Shown here: in pieces, positions 19,231 through 28,766 of the stretch
Numbering within the stretch: the first letter of the stretch is position 1
Layout: every line of letters starts with the position of its first letter
From: Bittarella massiliensis (ex Durand et al. 2017)
GTDB lineage: Bacteria; Bacillota; Clostridia; Oscillospirales; Ruminococcaceae
Length of the DNA stretch: 64,000 nt
Direction of reading: 5' to 3'
NCBI RefSeq assembly: GCF_001486165.1
Contig: NZ_LN908976.1
Span: 1 to 64,000 of the forward strand
The notes under the pieces: generated by a model
What the model saw: only the letters and a program-made list of their open reading frames with translations
The model's database searches: none
Told to the model about the DNA's origin: nothing
Position numbers and translations under genes: made by a program

Positions 19231-21927
19231 ATGCACAAACGAATGATGCCGGCCCTGCTGGCCGCTGCACTGCTTCTCACCGGACTGCTCTCCGTCCTGT
19301 CGATTCGGGGGTTACAGGGAAACGCCCGGGTCATCAACTACGCGGGGGTGGTACGGGGCGCCACCCGGAGGCTGGTCAAAGAAGAGCTGGCCGGCCACCC
19401 CAACGACGCCCTCGTCGAGCGGATCGACGGCATTTTAAATGAACTGGCCACCGGCGAGGGAGAAAACGGCCTCGCCCGGCTGAAGGACGACACCTTCCAA
19501 GGTCTGGTCTCCCAGATGCAAGACGGGTGGCGGGAAATCAGGGACGCCGTCGCCCAGGTGCGCGAGGGGGCCGACGGAGAGGCGCTCTACCGCCTGAGCG
19601 AGTCCTATTTTGAGCTTGCCGACCGCACCGTGTCGGCCGCCGAAGTCTACTCTGAGCGGCAGGTAGACAGGGCGCAACTGGCCCTGCTCATTCTCAGCGC
19701 CGTCTTTTTGGCCCTGACCGGCCTGCTGGCCTGGTACGGGGCGGTGCAGGCCCGGCGGCAGCGGGAGCTGCAGGCGGAGGAAGAGGCCAACCGCGCCCGG
19801 CAGGAGAGCCTCTCGCGGATGTCGGAGGACCTGCGCGCCCCCCTCGACGACATTTCTGAGCTGATGTACGTCTCCGATCTGGAGACCCACGAGCTCCTCT
19901 TCATCAACGAGACGGGGCGCAAGACCTTCCACCTGGACAAGGTGGCGGGGCAGAAGTGCTACCAGGTGCTGCAGGGGTTTTCGCAGCCCTGCTCCTTCTG
20001 CAACAGCCAGCAGCTGATCCCCGGCGAGACCTACACCTGGGAGTACACCAACCCCATCACCCAGCGGCACTACCTGCTCAAAGACCGGCTGCTGGAGTGG
20101 GAGGGCCGGGACGCCCGGCTGGAGATCGCCTTTGACATCACCGAGGCGGAGGCGGAAAAGCAGTCCCTCAAGCGGACCCTCGACGCCGAGCAGATGCTGA
20201 TGGAGTGCGTGCGCGCCCTCTATCGGGAGCACGACCTGGATCAGTCTGTTCCCCTGGTGCTGGAACAGGTGGGCCGCTACCTGTCGGCTGACCGCACCTA
20301 CCTGTTTTTTGAGCGGGAGGGGCTGCTCTACAACGACTACGAGTGGTGCGCAGACGGGATCGCCTCGCAAAAAGAGCTGTTGCAGGGGATGCCCCTGTCC
20401 TCCATCGACCGCTGGATGCCCTTCTTCGACCGCCAGGAGTGCGTGGCCGTGGAAAACATAGAGGAGCTGCGGGAGCGCTCCCCAGAGGAGTACGAGCTGC
20501 TGCGCAAACAGGACATCGTCAGCCTGGTGGTGGCCCCCCTGGAGCAGGACGGCCAGCTGCGGGGCTTCGTGGGGGTGGACAACCCCCACTCCCTCAACAT
20601 GCGCACCGTCTCCTCGCTGCTGCAGACGCTGGGGTATTTCCTCATGCTCGCCCACCGCCGCACCGAGAGCGAGAACGAGCTCTCCCGGCTGAGCTATTAC
20701 GACACCCTCACCTCCTTTTTCAACCGCAATCGCTTTATGGAGGACGCCGAGGCCCTCACCGCCCAGACCGGGCCAGTGGGGATCGTCTACCTGGATGTCA
20801 ACGGTCTCAAGGACATCAACGACCGGCACGGCCATGCCTTTGGCGACAAGGTGCTGGCCGAGTGCGCCCAGCAGATGCAGGCGGTCTTTAAGGGGGCCAA
20901 CTTCTACCGCATCGGCGGGGACGAATTTGTCATCATCTGCCCGGGGATGGCACAGGGCGATTTCGAGGCGCAGGTCAAGGCGCTGCGGCAGCGATTTCGG
21001 GTGAAAACCAGCTGCCGGGCCGCCATCGGCGCCCGCTGGGCCCAGCAGTTTGAAGACCTGCAGCAGATCATCGCCAGCGCCGACGCCGAGATGTACGAGG
21101 ACAAAAAGGAGTTCTACCGCCAAAACCCCGCCTCCAACCGCTACCGCCACCACAGCGACGAGGTGCTCCACCTGTCCGACCCGCAGGTGCTGCAAAAGGA
21201 GATCTTGCAAAACCGCTTTGTGGTCTACCTGCAGCCCAAGATCTCCTCAGGCGACCGCACCGCCGTGGGGGCCGAGGCCCTGGTGCGCTACCAGCCCCGC
21301 TCCGGCTCGCTGGTGCTGCCGGGCAACTTTCTCCCCCTGCTGGAGGAGAGCCAGACGGTGAGCCAGATCGACTTTTACGTCTTTCAGTTCGCCTGCTCCC
21401 GCCTCAAGGAGTGGGCCGACCAGGGGAAACAGGCCATGCCGGTGTCGGTCAACTTCTCCCGCTGCTCCCTGGCGCAGCCGGACTTTGTGCAGCGGCTCGA
21501 CGACCTCTGCCGGCAGTACGGGGTGGAGAAAAAGTACTTGGAAATCGAAATCACCGAGACGGTGCGGGAGTCCGACGGGGTGAATTTCAAGGCGCTGATC
21601 GACGACCTGCGGCGGGCGGGCTTCATCGTCTCCATCGACGACTTCGGCACCGAGTACGCCAACCTGGCCCTGCTCTCCGCGGTGGAGTTCGACGTGCTCA
21701 AACTGGACAAGACCCTGGTGGACGACGTGGCCTGCAACAGCCGGGCCCGCACCGTGGTGGAGTCGATCGTGGACATCTGCAAGAAGATGGACATCCAGGT
21801 GGTGGCCGAGGGGATCGAGACGGAGGAACAGCTCTCGGCGCTGCGCGACTGCGGGGTGGAACTGGCCCAGGGCTTTTTGTTCAGCCGCCCCATCCCCATC
21901 GAAGAGTACGAGGAGAAATACCTGTGA
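19231..21927 (+). CDS. membrane GGDEF-EAL cyclic-di-GMP signalling protein
   Basis: An 898 aa protein. A membrane helix at about residues 6-27, an extracytoplasmic helical sensor to about 148 and a second membrane helix at about 150-172 come first. A PAS-like domain (about 200-310) with CSFC and a GAF-like domain (about 320-480) follow. GGDEF (about 495-640) and EAL (about 655-895) domains end the protein. The cyclase motif is intact (YRIGGDEFVII) with no RxxD inhibitory site just upstream. The phosphodiesterase keeps EAL, N, E, DD, K and E residues, but DDFGTG reads DDFGTE. ATG at 19231 has GGAGG 5 nt upstream; an ATG 12 nt earlier does not. Confidence 0.93.
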   Translation: MHKRMMPALLAAALLLTGLLSVLSIRGLQGNARVINYAGVVRGATRRLVKEELAGHPNDALVERIDGILNELATGEGENGLARLKDDTFQGLVSQMQDGWREIRDAVAQVREGADGEALYRLSESYFELADRTVSAAEVYSERQVDRAQLALLILSAVFLALTGLLAWYGAVQARRQRELQAEEEANRARQESLSRMSEDLRAPLDDISELMYVSDLETHELLFINETGRKTFHLDKVAGQKCYQVLQGFSQPCSFCNSQQLIPGETYTWEYTNPITQRHYLLKDRLLEWEGRDARLEIAFDITEAEAEKQSLKRTLDAEQMLMECVRALYREHDLDQSVPLVLEQVGRYLSADRTYLFFEREGLLYNDYEWCADGIASQKELLQGMPLSSIDRWMPFFDRQECVAVENIEELRERSPEEYELLRKQDIVSLVVAPLEQDGQLRGFVGVDNPHSLNMRTVSSLLQTLGYFLMLAHRRTESENELSRLSYYDTLTSFFNRNRFMEDAEALTAQTGPVGIVYLDVNGLKDINDRHGHAFGDKVLAECAQQMQAVFKGANFYRIGGDEFVIICPGMAQGDFEAQVKALRQRFRVKTSCRAAIGARWAQQFEDLQQIIASADAEMYEDKKEFYRQNPASNRYRHHSDEVLHLSDPQVLQKEILQNRFVVYLQPKISSGDRTAVGAEALVRYQPRSGSLVLPGNFLPLLEESQTVSQIDFYVFQFACSRLKEWADQGKQAMPVSVNFSRCSLAQPDFVQRLDDLCRQYGVEKKYLEIEITETVRESDGVNFKALIDDLRRAGFIVSIDDFGTEYANLALLSAVEFDVLKLDKTLVDDVACNSRARTVVESIVDICKKMDIQVVAEGIETEEQLSALRDCGVELAQGFLFSRPIPIEEYEEKYL

Positions 21928-21939
21928 CCCCTGTTCCGG

Positions 21940-21978
21940 GGGCCCGGCAAGGCCGTTTGGCTTTGCCGGGCCCTTTTT
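21940..21978 (+). terminator. terminator of the GGDEF-EAL gene
   Basis: GGGCCCGGCAA pairs with TTGCCGGGCCC, then T6. Confidence 0.85.
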
Positions 21979-22096
21979 TGTTCCCCGCATCTCTGCAAGA
22001 TCGGCCGTTTGGGGGCAAAAATACCCCTGGGCAAAAACCTGCTGCCCCGAGCGGCAGCCCGTGGAGCCAGGGAGCGAAAAGGTGCGAAATTCCCGA

Positions 22097-22125
22097 TTGA
22101 CAATGTTTTAACAAAGGAGTACAAT
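22097..22125 (+). promoter_or_regulatory. SDR gene promoter
   Basis: -35 TTGACA (22097-22102), 17 bp spacer, -10 TACAAT (22120-22125). Confidence 0.8.
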
Positions 22126-22185
22126 GCTCTTTAGAAACCCCAGTACAGACAGATGGATTTTATTGATTTTAAGGAGATGGGCAGA

Positions 22186-22965
22186 ATGGGGATCTTTGAC
22201 GGAAAGGTCGCAATCATTACCGGCGGGGGCAAGGCCAAATCGATCGGCTACGGCATTGCCGTGGCCTATGCCAAGGAGGGGGCCAACCTGGTCCTGACCG
22301 GCAGAAACGAGCAGAAACTGCTGGACGCCAAGGAGGAGCTGGAGCGCCTCTACGGCATCAAGGTGTTGCCGCTGGCGGTGGACGTCACCCCCAGCGACGA
22401 GTCGGAGGATCGGGTCAAGGAAGCCGTGCAGAAGGTCATCGCCGAATTCGGCCGCATCGACGTGCTGATCAACAACGCCCAGGCGTCGGCCTCGGGCATC
22501 CCCCTGTCCATGCAGACCAAAGACCACTTTGACCTGGGCATCTACTCCGGGCTCTACGCCACCTTCTACTACATGAGGGAGTGCTATCCCTACCTGAAGG
22601 AGACCCAGGGCTCGGTCATCAACTTCGCCTCCGGCGCCGGCCTCTTCGGCAACGTGGGGCAGTGCTCCTACGCCGCCGCCAAAGAGGGCATCCGCGGCCT
22701 CTCCCGCGTCGCGGCCACCGAGTGGGGCAAGGACAACATCAACGTCAACGTGGTCTGCCCCCTGGCCATGACCGCCCAGCTGGAGAACTTCAAGCTCTCC
22801 TACCCCGAGGCCTACGAGAAAAACCTCAGAGGGGTGCCCATGGGCCGCTTCGGTGACCCCGAGCTGGACATCGGCCGGGTCTGCGTGCAGCTCGGCTCGC
22901 CCGATTTCAAGTACATGTCCGGCGAGACCCTCACCCTGGAAGGCGGCATGGGCCAGCGCCCCTAG
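22186..22965 (+). CDS. short-chain dehydrogenase/reductase
   Basis: A 259 aa classical SDR. The cofactor site is TGGGKAKSIGYGIA near the N-terminus, the NNA-type motif is VLINNAQAS, and the catalytic Ser-Tyr-Lys are in INFASGAG and SYAAAK. The product resembles FabG-like and hydroxysteroid-dehydrogenase-like reductases, but the sequence does not fix the substrate. The insertion KAK in the glycine motif is mildly unusual. ATG at 22186 has AAGGAG 9 nt upstream and is preferred over the in-frame ATG at 22153. It is monocistronic with its own promoter and terminator. Confidence 0.9.
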   Translation: MGIFDGKVAIITGGGKAKSIGYGIAVAYAKEGANLVLTGRNEQKLLDAKEELERLYGIKVLPLAVDVTPSDESEDRVKEAVQKVIAEFGRIDVLINNAQASASGIPLSMQTKDHFDLGIYSGLYATFYYMRECYPYLKETQGSVINFASGAGLFGNVGQCSYAAAKEGIRGLSRVAATEWGKDNINVNVVCPLAMTAQLENFKLSYPEAYEKNLRGVPMGRFGDPELDIGRVCVQLGSPDFKYMSGETLTLEGGMGQRP

Positions 22966-22997
22966 TCGCCAAAACTCCTTGCTTTTTCCCAGATATG

Positions 22998-23030
22998 AAA
23001 ATACCGCCGGCAGATGCCGGCGGTATTTTT
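22998..23030 (+). terminator. SDR gene terminator
   Basis: AAAATACCGCCGGC pairs with GCCGGCGGTATTTT across a 4 nt loop, ending in T6. Confidence 0.88.
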
Positions 23031-23238
23031 TGCAGCTCATCGGGCGCCCTTCCCTCCGCCCAGGCCGATATGCAGGAAAATATCCTCTTTTCAAGCCGGA
23101 CACCTTCCCCCGCCTGTCCAAACTTTGGACACTCCGCCCCCTCTGTCTATGTTCATCTCCCCCGCCAGGCGCTACAATAGAGGTGTCAAGGGGGCATCGC
23201 CCCCGACGATCAGATAAAACAGAAAGGAGAGGATCATT

Positions 23239-23832
23239 TTGATCCGAATAGACGCTGACTTTGACTACACCAACGCCCTGATAGAGGGGTGGAACCGCAA
23301 GCTGCGCTCGGTCCGCATCGCCAGTTTCATCATCAGCATCCTGCTGGTGGTCTGCGCCCTTCTCTGCGCCTTTTTCCCGGTGCAGAGTGCCGGGGTGATG
23401 AGCGCCCTGGCCGCCATCCTCATCCTCGCCCTGGGGGTCTACCAGCTCATCGACTACTTCTGCGCGCCCCCCTTCCTGCGGGAGGCCGGCGGGCTGGTCA
23501 GCAGCGTCCTCAACCTCCTCATCGGGGCGCTGCTCCTCGCCGCCCCCACCGAGGTCACCCTCTCCACCTTCGCCTTCCTCCTGGGGCTCTTGATGCTGGT
23601 CTTCGGGGTCAACAAGCTCTCCTTTTCCGGCAAGCTGGGCTACTTCGGGGTGTCCGGCTACGGCTGGGTGGTGGTCAGCGGGGTGCTGAACCTCCTGGCC
23701 GCCCTCTCCTTCCTCCTGCTGCCCCTCTTCTCCGCCCTGGTGCTCAACTACCTGGTGGCCGGCTACCTGCTGGTGGGCGGGGTGACCCTCTTCATCGAGG
23801 CCATCGCCATGAGAGACTTGAAAGTCCGCTGA
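23239..23832 (+). CDS. HdeD/DUF308 family membrane protein
   Basis: A 197 aa protein with six predicted membrane helices in three hairpin pairs (IASFIISILLVVCALLCAF, ALAAILILALGVYQLIDY, and so on), the DUF308/HdeD architecture. The function in Gram-positive bacteria is unknown; E. coli HdeD is linked to acid resistance. The start appears to be TTG at 23239, after GGAGAGGATCATT. It is a single gene followed by a terminator. Confidence 0.82.
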   Translation: MIRIDADFDYTNALIEGWNRKLRSVRIASFIISILLVVCALLCAFFPVQSAGVMSALAAILILALGVYQLIDYFCAPPFLREAGGLVSSVLNLLIGALLLAAPTEVTLSTFAFLLGLLMLVFGVNKLSFSGKLGYFGVSGYGWVVVSGVLNLLAALSFLLLPLFSALVLNYLVAGYLLVGGVTLFIEAIAMRDLKVR

Positions 23833-23845
23833 GAAAACCCGCTGC

Positions 23846-23877
23846 AAAGCCCTCGGCCCGCCCGGCCGGGGGCTTTT
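23846..23877 (+). terminator. terminator of the HdeD-like gene
   Basis: AAAGCCCTCGGCC pairs with GGCCGGGGGCTTT (one mismatch), ending in T5. Confidence 0.75.
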
Positions 23878-24003
23878 TGCCGTCCCCCGACAAAGAGAGG
23901 GGAAACCAGGCCCCAACATTCGACTTTTTCCCCGATTCGTGGTATCCTGTTGCTGTGAAATCGTGCGGCCGCCGGGCGGTCCGCAGAGCAGGAGGTCTTT
24001 TTC

Positions 24004-24717
24004 ATGCCCTTTTCCGCCGACACCCTGGACTTCTTATTTGAAAACCGAATGCACGACAGCCGGGAGTGGTTTGCCGAGCACCACGACCGCTACCGCAAGA
24101 GCGTTTTGGAGCCGCTGCGCCAACTGGTGGTGGCCCTGACCCCCAGCATGCTCTCCATCGACGGGGAGCTGGGGTGTGAGCCCAAGGTGGACCGCACCAT
24201 CTGCCGCATCTGGCGGGACACCCGCTACACCCACGACCCCTCCCTCTACCGGGACAACATGTGGATCATCTTCAAGCGGGGCGGGCGGATGCACGGGACC
24301 GACTACCCCGGCTTCTACTTCGACCTGTCGGGGAGCGGCTTTGGCTACGGCTGCGGGTTCTACGCCGCCTCCACCGGGTATATGAATACCCTGCGCGGCC
24401 TGATTTTGGAGGGCGACCCCGACTACCGCCGGGCGCAGAGATCCCTCGCCAAGTGCAAACAGTACGAGATGGACGGCGATTTCTACAAGCGCCCCCACTA
24501 CCCCGACCGCCCGGCCACGGAGCGCCAGTGGCTGGAGCGCCGCAACATCGGCTTCAACGCCTTCAGCAAAGACTTTGAGCTGCTCTTCTCCGACCGGTTG
24601 GCGGCCTTTCTGGAGGGGGAGCTGCTCCAACTGGCCCCCGTCTACCGCTTCCTGCTCAAGGCCGCCAAGTTGGAGCAGCAGCGGTTGGCCGCCCTGGACG
24701 GCGCACAGCGCCAGTAG
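24004..24717 (+). CDS. DUF2461 family protein
   Basis: A 237 aa protein matching the DUF2461/TIGR02453 family. Typical features are FLFENRMHDSREWFAEHHDRY at the N-terminus and RIWRDTRYTHDPSLYRDNMWI in the middle. Biochemical function is unknown. ATG is preceded by AGGAGGT at 7 nt. It is followed after 52 bp by the MBL-fold gene, probably in one transcript. Confidence 0.85.
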   Translation: MPFSADTLDFLFENRMHDSREWFAEHHDRYRKSVLEPLRQLVVALTPSMLSIDGELGCEPKVDRTICRIWRDTRYTHDPSLYRDNMWIIFKRGGRMHGTDYPGFYFDLSGSGFGYGCGFYAASTGYMNTLRGLILEGDPDYRRAQRSLAKCKQYEMDGDFYKRPHYPDRPATERQWLERRNIGFNAFSKDFELLFSDRLAAFLEGELLQLAPVYRFLLKAAKLEQQRLAALDGAQRQ

Positions 24718-24769
24718 CGGCAGCCCGGCCCACGATCCGCCCCAGAGGCGCAGAAAGGGAGGTTGGCAA

Positions 24770-25594
24770 ATGGTCCTCACCATCCTGTCGGAAAACCGCT
24801 CAGACAGCCCGTTTTTGGGCGCTGAACACGGCTTGAGCATCTATTTGGAGGCCGGCGGCCGCCGCCTCCTCTTCGACATGGGGGCCAGCGGCCTCTTCTG
24901 GGAAAACGCCCGGACGTTGGGGATCGACCTGTCGTCGGTGGAGATGGCCTTTCTCTCCCACGGGCACGACGACCACAGCGGCGGACTGCCCACCTTTTTG
25001 GCGGGCAACGCCCGCGCCTCCGTCTACCTGCGGGAGGGGTGCTTTGCCCCCCTCTTCTCCCGCTCCGGCGACGGCTGTCGGCCCATCGGGCCCGACCCCG
25101 CCCTCGCCACCTCCCCCCGGCTGGTGTTCACCGGCGCGCAGGAGCGCCCCGCAGAGGGTCTGCTCCTCTTTTCCGACTTATGTCGGCGGGAGCACTGGCC
25201 CTCCACCAATCGAAACCTGCTGTTGGAAGAGGACGGTGTTTTGGGCCCCGATCCCTTCTTGCACGAGCAGTACCTGCTGGTGCAGGAGGGGGGGACCGCC
25301 CTTCTCCTCTCGGGCTGCGCCCACCGGGGGATCGAAAACATCGTGTCCTGCTGCGCCCAGCACCTGGGGCGGGCCCCGGACGCGGTGGTGAGCGGCTTTC
25401 ACCTGACCAGCCCCCGCAGCGGCCAGGCCGCCGGAGCGCCGGAAGTGCAGGCGGTAGGGCGGGCCCTGGCCGCCTACCCCCACACCCGCTACTACACCTG
25501 TCACTGCACCGGGGAAGGTCCCTTTGCCGGGCTGCAGGGGGCGTTGGGCGACCGCCTGTTCCCCCTGCATGTGGGGCAGCGCCTCGCCCTGTGA
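24770..25594 (+). CDS. MBL-fold metallo-hydrolase
   Basis: A 274 aa metallo-beta-lactamase-fold protein. The metal motif HxHxDH is present as SHGHDDHSGG at about residues 63-72; LSGCAHRGIENIV and SGFHL supply later ligands. The pattern resembles the subgroup annotated as 7,8-dihydropterin-6-yl-methyl-4-(beta-D-ribofuranosyl)aminobenzene 5'-phosphate synthase, but a substrate cannot be assigned. ATG at 24770 follows AAAGGGAGG; a longer upstream open frame overlapping the DUF2461 gene is rejected. Confidence 0.87.
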   Translation: MVLTILSENRSDSPFLGAEHGLSIYLEAGGRRLLFDMGASGLFWENARTLGIDLSSVEMAFLSHGHDDHSGGLPTFLAGNARASVYLREGCFAPLFSRSGDGCRPIGPDPALATSPRLVFTGAQERPAEGLLLFSDLCRREHWPSTNRNLLLEEDGVLGPDPFLHEQYLLVQEGGTALLLSGCAHRGIENIVSCCAQHLGRAPDAVVSGFHLTSPRSGQAAGAPEVQAVGRALAAYPHTRYYTCHCTGEGPFAGLQGALGDRLFPLHVGQRLAL

Positions 25595-25756
25595 TCCCTC
25601 GCCGGCAGCCCGGCAGAGGCGCGGTCTCGGAATTTCAGAAAACCCGAGAAATGGGCGGCGTTTTGTGGTAAACTAGATAGGAACTTTTGGCGGCCAAACC
25701 GCATTTTCCCAGGGGGCAGCCCGTCTGCCCCGGCCGCCGGTAAAAGGGGGAAGCCC

Positions 25757-27391
25757 ATGGCATCCAAACGAAAGCAGAACTTTCTGGTACAGGGGACCAT
25801 CCTGGCGGTGGCCGGGATTTTGGTCCGCCTCATCGGAATGGTCTACCGCATCCCCATGGCCAACATCCTGGGGGAAGACGGAAACGGCATCTATTCGGTG
25901 GCCTTCGGCATCTACAACATTGCCCTCACCCTCTCGTCCTACGCCCTGCCGCTGGCCCTCTCCCGGTTGGTGAGCCAGCGGATCGTTCAAAAGCAGTACC
26001 GCAACGCCCACAATGTCTTTCAAAAGACCCTCCTGTTGGGGCTGGCCACCAGCACCGCCGTCTCCCTGGTCCTCTACTTCGGCGCCGGCTGGCTGGAAAA
26101 CCTCTACGCCAGGGACGGGCTGGCCGCCCCCCTGAGGGTGTTGGCGGTCACCACCTTCATCATGTCGATGGTGGGCACCCTGCGCGGCTTCTTCCAGGGG
26201 CGGGGCACCATGATGCCCACCGCCCTCTCGCAGATCTTTGAGCAGATCGTCAACGCGGTGGTGAGCGTGTGGGCGGCCTACGCCTTTGTCACCTCCAGCC
26301 CCAGCCTCTCGCAGACAGCTTCGCGCGGGGCGGCGGGGGGAACGGTGGGCACCCTGGCCGGCGCCGCCACCGCCCTACTGCTGCTGGTCGTCGTCTACGC
26401 CCTCTACCGGCCCACCGTCATGCGCCAGATCCGCCGTGACCGCACCGAGGTGGAGGAGAGCGGCGGTCAGGTCTTTCGCATCCTGCTGCTGACCATCCTC
26501 CCGGTGATCCTCAGCCAGACGGTCTATCAGCTGGGGAACACCGCCGACGACCTGATTTTCGGCAACATCATGCAGGCCAAGGGGATGGCCGCCACCGCCG
26601 TCAGCTCGCTGCAGGGGGTCTTCAACTCCCAGTACGTGCTGCTCATCAACGTGCCGGTGGCCATCGCCTCGGCCATGGCGGCCTCGGTCATCCCCAGCAT
26701 CGTCGCCTCCCAGACCCTGGGGGACCACCGCGAAGTCTGCCGCAAGGCCGATTCGGTGATCAAGTTCAACACGGTCATCGTCCTGCCCTGCGCGGTGGGG
26801 CTGGCGGTGTTGGCCCGGCCGATCATCACCCTGCTCTTCCCCAGCCTGGTCACCTACCGGGATCTGGCGGTACACCTGCTGGAGGTGGGGTCCTCGGCCG
26901 CGGTCTTCTACGTCCTTTCCACCATCACCAGCGCCATCTTGCAGGGGTTGGGCTTTATGCGCACCCCGGTCAAGCACTCCGCCATCGCCCTGGCCATCCA
27001 CCTGGTGTTGATTTTGGGGCTGCTCTGGTTCACCGACCTGGGGGTGTACGCCCTGGTCATTGGCAACATCACCTTCCCCATGACCACCTGCCTGCTCAAC
27101 TGGCGGTTTTTGCGGGCCCGCCTCCCCCACCGGCAGAACCTGAAAAAAATCTTCCTGGCCCCCCTCCTCTCCTCCGCCCTCATGGGGCTTGTGGCCTGGG
27201 GCGGGTACCACCTGCTGCACCTGCTGGTCAAGAGCAACCTGGTCTGCACCCTGGTGGCCATCCTGCTGGCCGTCGGCTGCTACTTTGTGTTGGTGCTGGC
27301 CCTGCGGTGCTTCTCCAAAAAAGAGCTCTACGAGCTCCCCCTGGGCCGCACCATCGCCACCCTGGCAGGCCGGTTGGGATTGCTGAAATAA
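25757..27391 (+). CDS. spoVB: SpoVB-like MOP-superfamily flippase
   Basis: A 544 aa integral membrane protein with about 14 predicted helices. It belongs to the polysaccharide-exporter (MOP/MATE-like) superfamily, typified by stage V sporulation protein B and MurJ-like lipid II flippases. The N-terminal motif LVQGTILAVAGILVRLIGMVYRIP and the later ADDLIFGNIMQAKG are typical of SpoVB/YtgP proteins. It probably moves a lipid-linked cell-wall precursor across the membrane. Clostridia often carry several paralogues, so the exact role (spore cortex or vegetative wall) is inferred. ATG follows AAAAGGGGGAAGCCC. Confidence 0.85.
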   Translation: MASKRKQNFLVQGTILAVAGILVRLIGMVYRIPMANILGEDGNGIYSVAFGIYNIALTLSSYALPLALSRLVSQRIVQKQYRNAHNVFQKTLLLGLATSTAVSLVLYFGAGWLENLYARDGLAAPLRVLAVTTFIMSMVGTLRGFFQGRGTMMPTALSQIFEQIVNAVVSVWAAYAFVTSSPSLSQTASRGAAGGTVGTLAGAATALLLLVVVYALYRPTVMRQIRRDRTEVEESGGQVFRILLLTILPVILSQTVYQLGNTADDLIFGNIMQAKGMAATAVSSLQGVFNSQYVLLINVPVAIASAMAASVIPSIVASQTLGDHREVCRKADSVIKFNTVIVLPCAVGLAVLARPIITLLFPSLVTYRDLAVHLLEVGSSAAVFYVLSTITSAILQGLGFMRTPVKHSAIALAIHLVLILGLLWFTDLGVYALVIGNITFPMTTCLLNWRFLRARLPHRQNLKKIFLAPLLSSALMGLVAWGGYHLLHLLVKSNLVCTLVAILLAVGCYFVLVLALRCFSKKELYELPLGRTIATLAGRLGLLK

Positions 27392-27399
27392 ACGCAACT

Positions 27400-27434
27400 A
27401 AAAAAGTGCTGTCCGATCGGACAACACTTTTTTT
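27400..27434. terminator. terminator between convergent genes
   Basis: AAAAAAGTGCTGTCC pairs with GGACAACACTTTTTT (one mismatch) across a 4 nt loop. It can serve spoVB and, from the other side, the nucleoside hydrolase. Confidence 0.85.
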
Positions 27435-27560
27435 GCTCACACCCCACACAGGCGGGTGGATCGGGATCGTCTGAAAGACGGTCTTTTTTACCTCGACAAC
27501 TGCGGCCCCCCATGCGGGTGGTGGATGGGGATTTTGCAGACTTTCAAGCGTCGGACAACG

Positions 27561-28508
27561 CTACTCCATCTCCCGGTAGTACCGGCACATCTGCAGCAAG
27601 AGCCCCTTATAGCGGGCGGTGTCGGTGGTCATGGCCACCCAGGTATTGGCGGGGGCCACTCCTGCGGGGTCCGCCACCGTCTCGCCGTCCCGGTCACCGG
27701 CATCGTCCCGCACCCAGACATGGCGCTCTTCCCCGCCGCAGACGGCGCCGTCCATCGCCCAGGCCACGGCGATGGCGTCGTGGATGATGTTGGAATCCTG
27801 CCCTTTGACAAAGGCATTGTGGCGGGAATAGGCGAAGAGCTCCTTGAGCAGCGCGGCCTTGGGGCCGTCGCCGCAGGCGGCGATGAGTTCGTCCAGATCC
27901 GCCTCGCTCAGGGCGCCGTCACAGGTGGCGTTGAGCCCCACCATGTGGGTGGGCAGCTTTTCAAAGCAGATGCGGGCGGCGGTGGGGTCTTTAAAGATGT
28001 TTGCCTCGGCATAGGGGCTCTGGTTGCCCATCTCAATGCCGCCGCCCATGATGTAGAAGCGGGAGATGAGGCCCGGCAGGTCGGGATAGCGCATCAGGGC
28101 CTTGGCCACGTTGGTCAGGGGGCCGACGGCAAAGAGGAGCAGTTCGCCCTCCGCCCGCACCGCCTCGCGGTAGATGACGTCGCAGGCCTCGTCCTCATCC
28201 AGGGGCTGGCGGCCCTCCGGCAGGAGGATGCTGGCGATGCCGGTGCTGCCGTGGATCGGGCTCACATAGTCGTCGCCCCGGTCGTATTTCTTAAAAAAGG
28301 GCTCTTTGGCCCCCGCCGCCACCTGGGCGCCGATGGCCAGCACCTCGTTGAGGGCGCGGGCGTTGTAGAGGGTCTTCTTCAAGGGCATGTTGCCGTAGAC
28401 CGCCGTGATGGCCCGGATGTCAAAATGGGGGCAGCTCTGGGCGAGGGCCAAGGCAAAGGCGTCGTCCACACCGGGGTCGCAGTCGATGAGCACGGGAATG
28501 CGCGTCAC
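27561..28508 (-). CDS. nucleoside hydrolase (IunH family)
   Basis: A 315 aa enzyme of the inosine-uridine preferring nucleoside hydrolase family. It cleaves the N-glycosidic bond of ribonucleosides and is usually Ca2+-dependent. The N-terminal aspartate cluster is DCDPGVDDAFAL and the later metal/substrate motif HDAIAVAWAMDG has the expected His and Asp. GTG at 28508 (VTRIPVLIDCDPG) is chosen because GGAGG lies about 8 nt upstream. A second family member begins at 63067. Confidence 0.92.
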   Translation of the reverse strand: MTRIPVLIDCDPGVDDAFALALAQSCPHFDIRAITAVYGNMPLKKTLYNARALNEVLAIGAQVAAGAKEPFFKKYDRGDDYVSPIHGSTGIASILLPEGRQPLDEDEACDVIYREAVRAEGELLLFAVGPLTNVAKALMRYPDLPGLISRFYIMGGGIEMGNQSPYAEANIFKDPTAARICFEKLPTHMVGLNATCDGALSEADLDELIAACGDGPKAALLKELFAYSRHNAFVKGQDSNIIHDAIAVAWAMDGAVCGGEERHVWVRDDAGDRDGETVADPAGVAPANTWVAMTTDTARYKGLLLQMCRYYREME

Positions 28509-28542
28509 AGGGATCGCCTCCAAACAATTTAGTCTTGTCTCC

Positions 28543-28570
28543 ATCATACCAGATGACAGCGGGTGGGCAA
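28543..28570 (-). promoter_or_regulatory. promoter of the first nucleoside hydrolase gene
   Basis: Minus strand -35 TTGCCC, 16 bp spacer, -10 TATGAT (28543-28548). Confidence 0.65.
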
Positions 28571-28628
28571 AGGACAAAAGACCTGTTGATTGGAAAACCG
28601 CAGGGGCATGGCAGCCGCTTTTTCAAAA

Positions 28629-28660
28629 GAAAAAAGGTCCACATCGATCGATGTGGACCT
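28629..28660 (-). terminator. tRNA-Gln terminator
   Basis: Palindromic stem AAAGGTCCACATCGATCGAT... with full symmetry, followed on the minus strand by a T-rich run. Confidence 0.85.
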
Positions 28661-28664
28661 TTGC

Positions 28665-28740
28665 TGGCTGGGGTAGAAGGATTCGAACCTTCGGAATGAC
28701 GGAGTCAGAGTCCGTTGCCTTACCGCTTGGCGATACCCCA
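28665..28740 (-). tRNA. tRNA-Gln (CTG)
   Basis: A 76 nt cloverleaf starting TGGGGTATCGCC. The anticodon loop is CTCTGAC (anticodon CTG), the T arm GAAGGTTCGAATCCTTC, and CCA is encoded. It has its own promoter and terminator. Confidence 0.96.
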
Positions 28741-28766
28741 ATATTTTCTTGGCGTCAGCAGTATTT

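Noticed and set aside
18464-19246. Open frame of about 260 codons
   Set aside because: It has no RBS, no motif, low-complexity Arg/Pro/Ala composition, and contains a terminator and the next gene's promoter.
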